The translations under genes were made by a program, and so were the position numbers. 64,000 nucleotides of DNA from Calliopum simillimum (Eukaryota; Arthropoda; Insecta; Diptera; Lauxaniidae). Each line of letters opens with the position of its first letter. Position 1 is the stretch's first letter. This document shows positions 26,001 to 38,000 of the stretch, in pieces. The notes beneath the pieces are model-generated. The model saw only the letters and a list, made by a program, of their open reading frames with translations. It was not told the DNA's origin and ran no database searches. The stretch is taken from assembly GCA_951812925.1 (NCBI GenBank), contig OX638371.1, positions 115,963,124 through 116,027,123 of the forward strand, given 5' to 3'.

Positions 26001-29000
26001 TCATCCATCCATTCTTCCGTCATGCAATTTGTAGAATGCTACGATTTTGTTGTACGAGATACTTAATCATTTATCGCTATACAGATACTCGTAGCTATCC
26101 ATCCGAAGAGTGCGAATATTTATGCTCCACTCGTGTGGCCGTGTGTAGATGCAAACATGTTTATTGATTCGCTGTGTGACAAGCGTCAATATAATGATTT
26201 TCTTTTAATAGAGTCCGTGTGTGTGAGTGTGTGTGTGTGCCTGTTTTTTTTTTTTTTTGTGGTTGATGAATATTTTTTGCGGGTGTCAGCTGGTGGGTGG
26301 GTGTGTGCTGGTAGTGGTAAGATGGTACAGCGCGAAGGATATTGCTATAGTTTGCGAGGTTAAATTCATTTTGAGTTATAGGACTTTCTTTGTTTTATTG
26401 TTGATTTTATTGTGAAATATTGGCTCGTATTCTTTTGTATACGCATGTATGCATGTATATGTATATATTTAGTTATGTTTATCAGTGTGTATTGTTCTGT
26501 GTAGAGGTACAAGTTCTTTTATCAATAAAACAAATACAGACAAACTACATGTACGACGACAAGTCTACTCTTATCTACGTGCCATCCACCCATGTACTAC
26601 TGCACCATCATCATGATGTACCTACGAGTGTGTGCATTGTGTTTTAGGGCTTTGTAATTGCCCAAGAGGAAAAATTTCTAGCGCTTCTAATCCAAGCGCT
26701 TCAAAAGTGCTTGTCCCCATAGAAATATAGAAGCACTATCACAATGATTTTTTATAAGGTTGCAGTAAGAACAACGTGAGTTCGAACCCAGCCCGGGAGA
26801 TTTTTTTTTTACTTTTTTTTAATTTTTTTTACTTTATTTTTTTTTTTAATTAAATATTTTTTATTCAACATCTTTTATTTCACTTTTCTATTTTCCTTTC
26901 TCTTATTAATTTACTTTTGTTTAACCGAATTGAAATTGATTACACAATGATTCCATATAAGGCTGCAGTAAGAACAACGTGAGTTCGAACCCAGCCCGGG
27001 TGATTTTTTTTTTCCGTTTTTTTATTTGTTTTTGCTTTATTTTTTTTTTTTTATTAAAATATATTTTATTCAACCTTTTTTATTTCACTTTTCTATTTTA
27101 ATTTCTCATTTTTATTACACTTTTGCTTACTTGAATTGAAACTGATTGCACAAAGATTCTATGTAATGTTGCAGGACAGCATTTGCTTAATATACAAATT
27201 TAATACCTCTTCATATCATCGGGCGTTGGTGGAGCGGTCTAAAGGGTTGGTAAATGTAAGAAAAAAATATCTAGGGTCGTGGATTCAAATCCTGGCGCGG
27301 CCAGTTTTTTTTTTTTTCTTTTTTTTTCTTTTTTTTAATTTTATTGAAAAACGCTTACCGCAGCATTACAGATAAGCGCTTTAAAAACTCTTTTTTGGTA
27401 AGGCTGCGGTAAGCTTTTGCTCGCTTACATCCTATGACATGCAATGTTAAAAAGAAAGTATTGTTCTTACGGAGCGGAAGCGCTTATTGGTGAAAAGGAT
27501 GCACTTCAGAAGGGTTTTTGAAGCACTACTTTTCCCCTTGGGTGATTTGTAAAAACTACCGCAAACGTGTGTATGTGTTAAAGTGATAAATGTGTGTAGT
27601 TTAATAATTACTTAATAGAAAGGTTTTGTTTATGGGAAATTGGTATAACGTGATATTGCGTTATTAGCGGTGTAAACATTGGCAATAAAGATTAAAAATG
27701 TGCAGTTTGTTTTTCTGTATGTAAATAACATGTTTCGGTGTGATTTAGATAACTTGAATAAAAATTTTCGCATCTCCGTAATTTTTCGAATTCCTTAACA
27801 ATAAGTAACTATGGAATCGAATCGCACCGTATAACAATTTTTAACCTTTCATATCTGCAAATTATAATAGCAATATTAATTATATTTTCTTAAACCTTTC
27901 TATTGGAGGTAGGCGTCTCCATCGTTCATATTCACAAATTTTTTTCTTTTTAATCTAAAAAACATCTGTATCAAATTTCAAGAGCTTAGCTCTATTATTA
28001 CCATATATGACCTACAAACGCATCAACTGTACGGCTCTAATTTGGATTTTAGTTTCTTTTTTTTTAGAAATCTATAATATGTTTAGTTCTCGTGCCATTG
28101 GATTTTGGTTTAAATAAAAGTTTTCACTGCAAAAGTATCCTTTTAAACTAAAAATCGCTTTTTAAAGTCTAAGGATTTGATTATTTCTCAACAAAAATAT
28201 ATTTAAAAAATCATTTTTGATGATATTTGAGCGATTTCAAAGAAAAAAAAAATAAAATATTAAATCGTATTTACCAGGAAAATACAGTTTTAATGAAAAA
28301 TCATTGATTTATGAAAAAACTCAGTTCTTCATAGAGATCTTTCATTTGATTGTAACAATGACATTATTTAAGTATTCGTCATGTTAATAAAAAAAAAACC
28401 TAAAGCGTTTTCCTGTTTCAAACATAATAATTCACAAATTGAAACCGTTGGGACAATGAACTTACATAAATAAACATTATTCCACTCACTTGGAGTACAT
28501 ACATCCATACTTACATACATACACAATTACTCTTACAAATCCACTTTATTCGCATCAGTTTGCCCTCATTGATTACTGGCATCCCTGTTGAGTTGTGCTG
28601 CGTTCCAATGAAAATAAAACTCATAATATTAAATTCAATTAATTTGTCGTCTTTATCATGTTGCGTGTTGCTCTAAATGTTTTACAATTACATTTTATGT
28701 ACAAGTAGTTGCTGTTTATTTTTCTTTTACCACAATGGAGACTACAATCAAATTGTTTTCAATTTGTATCCCTGCGCTTTATAACGCGTCCTTTGTATTC
28801 AACGTCTTCATTTTTTATTTTTATTAGAGTTAGAGACATACTCTCGTAACGATTATGTTTGAAACTCATAAATTGGATGGTGCACTTGAAAACAATTTTT
28901 TTTTTGACTGATGCATAATAAATGCGAATCATATTCCTTAATAACATATGAAGCACTTAATATGCCAAATAACAATCAACTTTAAAATTACATTTTATAA

Positions 29001-32000
29001 AAAGAAAATTCTATTTAGATCCTATACCTTCGTTAAAAACAATTACGCCCACATATAAATAACAAGCGAACGCATGCATAATTAATAAGAAACCGCTACT
29101 AAACCTTTAAATTATCCATTCAACCTACCAACATACATGTATTTATGTATATTATCGTATAATATTCTAATTAGAAAGCGTACTGACTTTTAGACGTAAC
29201 ATGGCAGCCCAGTAAGAAATTTGATTTGAAGCAAAGATATTTGTAACATTTCCTAATTTAGAACATATAAAAAGACTTCCCAAACGTCAGTTGCAATGCA
29301 TTGAAAAACCATACAAATATTTTATTTGTTTTATTACCCCACTAAGCGATATTCAATTGAATCAGTTTTGGCTACTGACTCCTAAAATTATGCAACATTT
29401 TTTCAGAAAAAATTAAAAATGTGTATTAGTACAGTCATTTGGTAGTTTTACCTGTAAAGTTTTGCGGGATTTTTGCCAATGCAGAATTTCAACTTTGCTA
29501 CCTCGAGTCGTGTTCGCTCGCGCCGCCATATTGGAAAAATGGCGTCCAAAATCAAAACCGTTCATGAGTTATCGTAATTTTAAGATCAATACATCACTGT
29601 GCATGCACAATTTACTAATTTTTTTCAAATTTTGTATTCGAAAACAGTTCAAAGGTAATTTTTATAGAAAATTTTATAAGCTACAATATTGCTCCACAAT
29701 ATTTTCCTCTAAATGTAACCTTTAAAGAGATATTTGTATATTTGATTTTGGACCCCATTTTTCCAATATGGCGGCGCGAGCGAACACGATTCGAGGTAGC
29801 AAAGCTAAAATTCTGAAAGAGCACATCGAAATCTATGAAATAACTCATTTGCAAAAATCCCGCAAAACTTTCCGGGTTACATCATTTTATTCTCCCGAAT
29901 GATTGTTATATATCGCCGGTGCTTACGAAGACTATGTCTTCTTTAAATGCGGACAAGAAAATCTTTTTTTTGAAATTGCGGCGAAAAAAATCTTTTTTGT
30001 AATATGCGGACAAGAAAATCACTTTTTATAAAATGCGGAGAAGAAAATCACTTTTTACAAAATGCGGCGAAGAAAATCTGTTTTTTAAAAATGCAGCGTG
30101 AAAAATCTAATTTTTTCGAAAAAAGGAATAGGAAAAATTTCTCTGAAAAAATAAAATAAATAAAGAGATTTTCTTCACCGAATTTTGTAAATAGTGATTT
30201 TCTTTGCCGCATTTTGTAAAAAGTGATTTTCTTCTCCGCATTTTATAAAAAGTGATTTTCTTGTCCGCATATTACAAAAAAGATTTTTTTCGCCGCAATT
30301 TCAAAAAAAAAAAGATTTTCTTCGCCGCAACTTTCGGTTGGAAAATTTCCTTCGTAAGCAGCATATAGGGACACTGTTATGCAATAACGAGTCAACCCTC
30401 AAACAAATTTTTTTCGACTTATGAATACAGTTCGATTCTATATATGAAGAAGCACCTATTTTTAAAAAACCGAACCTAAATATTGTTAGTAAGAGGCTGA
30501 AAACAACAAAATTTGTTTGACATTTTCATATCATTTGTTCTACGACATCTACACAAAAACGTAAATATCTCAAAACTAATTTCGGGTGGGTTGACTCGTT
30601 ATTGCATAACACTGTCCATAGTTTTTAAGTATGTAGTAGGATAAGCGAGGGTAACATGGACTACGCTGGTAATATGGACCGCGCGGTTATTTCCCATTGC
30701 ATACATAGGACTTACCGTTGTTAATGTTTAAACTGTACGCCAATACCTAAAGCTTATGTCAGTGCGATTTTAGCGTTCGGTGATGTTGTTTTTTCTAAAA
30801 AAATGTTTAGTGATTTTTTTTTCTAGTGAGTAAATTTCATTATTTCACTTTAAAGACATCGTGCTTTTAAATAAATGATTTTTTTTTTTAAAGTAAGTGA
30901 TTCGTTATGTTTTAGCACAAATTAGTTAATTAACCACAAGAGTTTTTGATAAAAAACCTTTTATTACACCAACACATGCTGCGTAATACGGACCATCAAA
31001 GAAAAAACCCAAAAAAACAAATATATTTATCATCATCTTCAGATGGAGAATCTATTTACAGTTTTCATGACGAATCCCATGGTGATGATTTGGAATTCGT
31101 AAATCTCAAAGAAAAAGAAGATGAAAAATGCATATGCTGTTAAACCCTTTATTCAGAAGATCGCCTTGGCGAGGTTTGGGTTGAATGTGCAATCTGGCGC
31201 TCTTGGAGTCATGAAGGATACGCCGAATGTGGAAGTGACATTTTTATATGCAACTTCTGTACCAAATAAATATATGGTGCAATATGGACTACATGATTTA
31301 TATTACACTACGTTTTTTTTTTCCTCTTCATTTTAAGTATTTTTAGTTTATTAAATTTTTTTTATTTATTCTGATGAGATATTTATCTAAAAGAATAAAG
31401 GTGAATTGTTTCCTTTAATGAATGAAATAAAAACAATTGTTTTGTTTTATGTATTTTGGGTTTTATTTAAAAAAATATTGATGGTCCATAAATTCCTCCC
31501 TTACCCTAAATATAATGTGACATTATATCAACAAACACATAAGTATAACAGCAGATTAACTAAATTCATTTTCAACTGGGTCTATCTATACACTATCAAA
31601 AATGGGGCTCCTCGCAACCACCACCAACTAATCCTTGTGAAATTTCTTGCGCTTACAACAGTTATGCCAGCAAAAGTGCTGTTCATTACCAGTTTCACTG
31701 CAAAAAAATAAATTTCATTAAGGGGTTAACAATTTTAATCACTTGAACAATTTTTGCATTATTAATTATATTGCTTATAAAAATGCTCGGCGGAGTACAT
31801 TGTATAATAAAGTTTATATATGGCCTTTTTTCAGTTATTGATTTTCTTTCTTCATTTTTTCATTTTATCTTTTAGGTTGGCACACTGGAAGCTACATGGG
31901 TGGTATCTGATTATATTGCAACACCGGGCTCAAACGAATTAAGCGTCACAAAAGGACAACAAGTGGAGATTGTTGAAGCGCCATCTAGTACAGAACCAGA

Positions 32001-35000
32001 TTTTTGTCTGGTACGCTTAAATCCACAAAATGATGATGCTGCCGTACAAGAGGGTCTAGTACCAGTATCAATATTAAAGCCACCACCTGGCACTCAAAAG
32101 ACAGGTGGCGGCGGTGGTAGCTCATCATCCGCACGTAAGGAGGTCAACGATTCTTTACAAGAGCAAAGTATGTGTATAAAATTTAATTTAAATAAAGTTT
32201 CTCACATTCTTCTTTAACTTATAGGTAATAATCGTGGCAAACCAGATCCACTGACATCCTCGACTAAACGACGTGTTTTTGGCGGGTAAGTTTTATCAAA
32301 TTGTAGCGTTTTTGCATGGTACAAAAAATATGTATTTATATTGATTTTGGTCAGGCGAGGTCTAAAATGTACCCCTGAAGAGTTATGGAAAAAAAAAAAT
32401 AAAAAATCTTGGGTCACCCTAACGCTTTAGAGTAAATTTTTTTGTGTGAAACTTTTAGTTAATTGTAGTAGCTTTCTAAGAGTGTATTTTGTTTATAGTG
32501 CTTTAAAGGATTTCGCAATGTTCTGGACCTTTAAAGTTGATATTTAAATATTTTTTTCTTACTTTTTGACTTCAGCGGTGATTTTAATATGAAAAATGTG
32601 CTATTAACATACCCATTTATAATTTTATTTTGGAATCCTCGTTAAATTTCCTTTAATTCGGTAGTAAATTTGTCATTCCAATTTTTTGATTTGAATCAGA
32701 AAAAAATACAGAGTTGTAATGATAAAGAATTTTTTAAGTGTCTTTATAAACGATAAATGCAGATTTTAACTTATGCGCTCCTACGGAGCTCATTGACAGG
32801 TTACTTACTTACCTCATAATTCATTGTATTATTATTATAGGTTTTTATTTATGTTTTTAGCTATTATTTTCCTTTAAGTCTTTATTTCAGTTAGTTGTTT
32901 ATCTCTATTATTAAATTTGAATTAATTTTCTGTTAAATACATAGGATAAAATCTTAAAGTTTGTAACTTTAAATATAAATATTGTATTTATGATATAATA
33001 AGAAACAATAACAACAGCCTATTCTATATCATACAAACATTTCATTATTAGAATTAAAATAAAACCAAAAATTTTAACCGAGCTAAATTGCTAAGTAGGT
33101 AGTAATCCCACAAGGTCAAATACATATTTTCCACTTAATTAAGTTAAGGAAGAACATGGTGGGCTCTAAAGCGAAGAAAAAAAAACTTTCATTTTGCATA
33201 CACTTAACAAAGTTTTGCTGGCGGTTTTCATTCATATTTTATTGCATAGTTTTAGGCAGAAATATTAATTATTTTAACGCAAAATTAACTTGCTTTGTTT
33301 TTGTGGGTTATTATAATCGCAGTGTATGAAGAATGCTTTTTGTAAAGTTACTATAAATTCATTTAAGGGTCTATCCCTATATACATAGGCAAATGATAAA
33401 ATATTTTACCATTGATTACTTTATCAAGAACTTAATGAGAATAATACTTTATAAGTATATTAAAGAATATACATGGCATATCTGTATCTATTTTTTGTTT
33501 GGTCAAATATCAGACACTAAACTTTTTCATATCAGAAATAAATCCGTACGATTTATTCAGCCTGTTCTTAATGCCAAAGTGGATTTAGAAAACATTAAGC
33601 AATGTACAATTGTCCCTAGTGAATTTGTTTTAGATGTTATTCCGAATAGGTAGGCCCAAATTAAATTTTTTTTTTTTTTTTTTTTTGGTCATTCTATAGA
33701 CTCATGAATATTGATTTTATCTACTTTAACTTAAGTAATTGAAAAATATATAAATATACTTGCAATCAACTAAATTGATAAGTGTTGTATTTTTTTTTTT
33801 TTTCTTTTTTTTTTAACTGTGTTGCCACATAAATTTACATCAGCATTTTTTATTATGTTGCTTCCATCTATTTGTTTAACTATTTTCCACTGTTTGTCGT
33901 TCCTTTAAGTGATCACCACTTTTTCCATTAAAGATAGAATTTTTTAAGTGTATAATTTAGTTAGTTTATCTATTCTGTCAAACGAAGCTAATTTTTGTGC
34001 TTGTGTGCTCATTTGCAGTTTGGCGTAACATGGAGAGCATGTAAATATCAGGTTTACTTAGACAAAATGCTTGTGTGAAGAGTAGGTATTGCCACATTTA
34101 GAAAAACTCAAATATATTTTTAAAAGTTTTATTGTTTTGAAAAACTTGCAAATCGTAACGTGAACACGAATTCTTTATGTTCTAGTTAAAGGACTTGAAC
34201 TAACAATAAAACAAAGTTTCGATAAAATATTCCTGTTAAGTGAACTTTTGAATATTTTATGTTACGATGTGCTATCGCAATCCTGGTTTCATCTTTCGGT
34301 AGATAGAAGTATACACGTATGTATACTTATTGTATATTCTTGATTAGTGTCGCATCCTGAGTCGATATAGCCATGTCCGTCTGTCTGGATATCTATTTGT
34401 CCGTTTTAATATTTTTTAGGATCACGACAATCCGTTGAAATTTGATACGCTGCCTCCATCGTTAAAGTAAGCTCGACTTTTTGAAAACGAGCGAAATCGG
34501 TCAACGGACACGCCTACCGCACCCACAAAAAATATATTCAAAATGAAACTTTAGGTGTATTTTTCACGACATTGCAACCAAAATGCACATGAATACTAGG
34601 GACGGTAAGCGCAAGCTCTGAGCAAAAACTAGACAAACTCGGACAAGACGTGGCACCTCCCATAAAAATTTTAAAATGCTGTACAGAAAGCATTTTTCGA
34701 AATAATACAACTAAATTTCACTCCGACACTAAGAACAGTAAATGCAAGCTCTGAGCCAAAACTAGGCAAACTCGGAGAAGAGGTCGTGGCAGCTCCAAAA
34801 CGGTATACTGCAAGCGTTTTTTGAGATAATGCAACCAAATTTCACTCAGACACTGAGGACAGTAAGTGCAAGATCTGAGCAAAAGCTATGTGAATTCGGA
34901 CAAGGGGTCGTGACACCTCCCGTGCAAGCAAAATTTTCAAAACACTGCAGTGTACGATATGTAATATTTTAGTTTTTAAGTTTGAACTTAAAACGATTAA

Positions 35001-38000
35001 AAATGAAACCTCGAAAACTGATTTTTTCCACATTTTCATTACACCTATTCTGCCGTCCTAAGCAAGAATGCCGTAACTCCAATTTTCCAAAAAAATGAGT
35101 TTACGGCGTTTTTTGGGTCATCTCGGTTCAGTCCGTCAACCCACAAGAACAGGTTGCATTATACCTTCATTTTCCTATAAAAACAGCTATGACTTTTGTC
35201 GTTTGTCCCAGCCGTACACATAAACATAAACACAAAAACTCATTTTCCAAAAATAAAAATTTATTGGAGTTACGGCATTCTTTCTTAGGACGGCAGTATT
35301 GATTCTTCAAGACAACCGTGTGTTACATATCGGCATTTCCACAAAAAGGTCCATCTCTGAAACTATTTAGCGTACATGAATAAAATTTGGTACTTGTGTA
35401 AAAAGCACCAAGACAAATAATGTGTCCTTGGAAAAATGGGGGTATCATGCCCCCACAAAAATCACTTTATCATATCTATGAATTTTTAAGCGCACATAAA
35501 TGAGATTTGATGCATGTATACAGAGCGCCTGCACAAATAATGTTCCCTGGGAAAATGGGCGATGCCACACCCCTAAAAAACAAAATTCATAATTTACGAG
35601 ATTTGGCACACATGCAAAATGGATAGAGACAAATGACATCCTTTGGAAAAATTGGTGATGCCACCTCAACTTAACAAGATAAGGTGAACCAACATTCACT
35701 GGAAAATCCTGGTTTTTGAAAGATTTTCAATTTTAAATTTGCATGGTGGAAAAAATGTTCCGTGCGGCACGTCCCGTGCGACCCTGATTAAAATTAAATT
35801 TAAAAAAAGTATAAATCATTCTTGGGTAAAATCAAAACAATTTTTAAGAGACATCAATGCACAACATTCTCAAAATTAGCCACATTGAAATATTGCCTCA
35901 GCTTTCCCTGAAATCGTCGTTTGAATTGTAGGCCACGAAAACCACTTGTTTTTGTCCCGTGTAACCGTCTTGGTTTTTTGTAACTATCTTGAAAACGGAA
36001 AATTTCGCAAAATCAAACTTAACACCAATTATAGGACTAATTAAGAGCTATAAGTTAAGCCTATTGTCAAAACCAAAATACGTTTTATTCTGACTTTCTT
36101 TTACTTCAAATGTGTTTGACGGTCACGTGCGACACCATGGAAATGCCCATATATTTATTGTTGGTCAGAAGGTTCTTAAATTTTCCAATTTCCATGCATT
36201 TAACTGTTTGTTTACTCTTTTTCTTAAATTCTTTATGATAAATGTTTAACCTTTAGTCTGGCAACATCGGCCTTTGCGGTTCATCAAAATTGTTGACCGA
36301 AGTAGGAGCATATGACAACAGCGCCCGCGGTCCTCCAACATTTATTTGCCTAAAAGTGACATCGCAAAATATCCAACTTGTTGTTGGTGTTGTTGTTGTT
36401 GTTTTTTAGTTGTCACTCGTTCGTCACAAACTAATACACAAATACCTACATACATACTCATATTTTTTATGAGAAATACTTAATGTTATCGTTATTTGTG
36501 TCTTTGTGATATTGTTGTTGCGGTTATTATAGCCATTGTTGTTGTTGTTGTATTATATTTCACTTCTACTTTTCTGATAAGTGGTGAATTACTCAACATT
36601 AGTCCCTGCCTGCTGCTTAGACTTTATCGTTTCTTTTTTTCTTTTTTTTTTTTCATTTTACATGAAATTTGTCTTTTCTTTTATGCAAAAGTTTAGTCTG
36701 CTTTTGACAGTGTTTTGCTCGAGTTTAAAGAAATTAAGCGCGAAAAGAATTTTATACGTTTAGTTCGATATTTAAAGAAAAAACAACAAAAAGAACAAAG
36801 TGCAAGTAGTAACAATCACGCAATTTTTTGTCATAATCAAAATTGATAAGAAATTCGGAAATTTATGCCACAGTTGCGTTGTGTATTACTTAATGACACC
36901 TGTTTGATATTCAAAATAAAACAGGAAAAATATTTAACAAACTAACAAAAGAAAAAAAGTGTCCATCACCATTATCCTAGCGTCAATGAAATCCTGTAAT
37001 ACGGATAATTTTTCATGTTTTTGTTGTAATCCAGATCAGAAGCTGTTTACCCGTAATAGTGATCATCGGAAATCATGGTATTAAAAATTTTCTTAAAATT
37101 ATAACGTAATTTGTATTAAAAGTGAAAGAGGAAAAGGAAATTTTGACATTTACTTAAAATGGTTCCCACACAGCAAATAGTTTGGGTGTAAAATTCCAAC
37201 CAAATTGGAATGAATACAAATTCACACCAAACATGGTATAAAATCTATACCACAAATTGGTATACAAACCGTTTATGCTTGTTGGTATAAAATTTATTCA
37301 AATAAAGTATTATTACAATTTCAATTAAAAAAAAAAAAAAAAGACCGTACTAGGATTTGAATCTACGACCGTTAGACCTCTACACCATTGACCGACTTGA
37401 TGAAGAGGTATACGTATATAATTTGTATCTGTAGGAAATGTCTGTCGAAACCGAATTTGATGTTCGAATGCTTACATAAAATCATTATGTAATCAGTTTC
37501 AATTCAATTAAACAAAAGTAAATAAATAAGAGAAAGGAAAATAGAAAAGTAAAATAAAAAATCATATTAAAAAAAAAATAAAACAAAAAAATAAACAAAA
37601 ATAAAAGACCTCAGAAGGATACGAACCTACGACCGTCGGCGTGGTACAATTACGAACTCGTTAGACCACTACACCATTGACCAATAAAAAAATATGTACA
37701 TGTAAAATTTGTATATTTAGCAAATGTTGTTCAAACAGAATTTGATATTAAAATTATACAATTTTGGTATGAAATTTATAGAATTTAAACTTATTTGGTT
37801 TAGAATAACTTCATAAAAAAAATTTTTATAAATTACATAATCGTGGAATTTCCAAAAATCGTTTTTTTTTTCTCTTAAATCAGTCTAGTATTCATGTTTG
37901 GTACCTTCTTACAAAATTTAATCGCATAAGCTCACAAATTAATTTATAAACCATTTCACACAATTTAAAGTTACAGTGCAATGTAAAAAAACTTACAGTT

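Larger units (their letters stand above)
5030..31875 (+). other. trio: trio intron 1 (26.8 kb)
   Basis: Donor GTTTGC, acceptor ATCTTTTAG. It holds most of the mobile elements of the window, listed separately. No host exon could be recognised inside it. Confidence 0.8.

Noticed and set aside
27217..27303. Functional tRNA gene
   Set aside because: A and B boxes are present but the acceptor stem does not pair and the T stem is weak; SINE head is the better call.
29920..30360. CRISPR-like array (33-bp repeats)
   Set aside because: The repeats form the two arms of a hairpin in a fly intron and have no spacers.
37608..37684. Functional tRNA gene on the minus strand
   Set aside because: Right length and good A/B boxes, but the 5' and 3' ends cannot form an acceptor stem and the tail matches SINE-like units.
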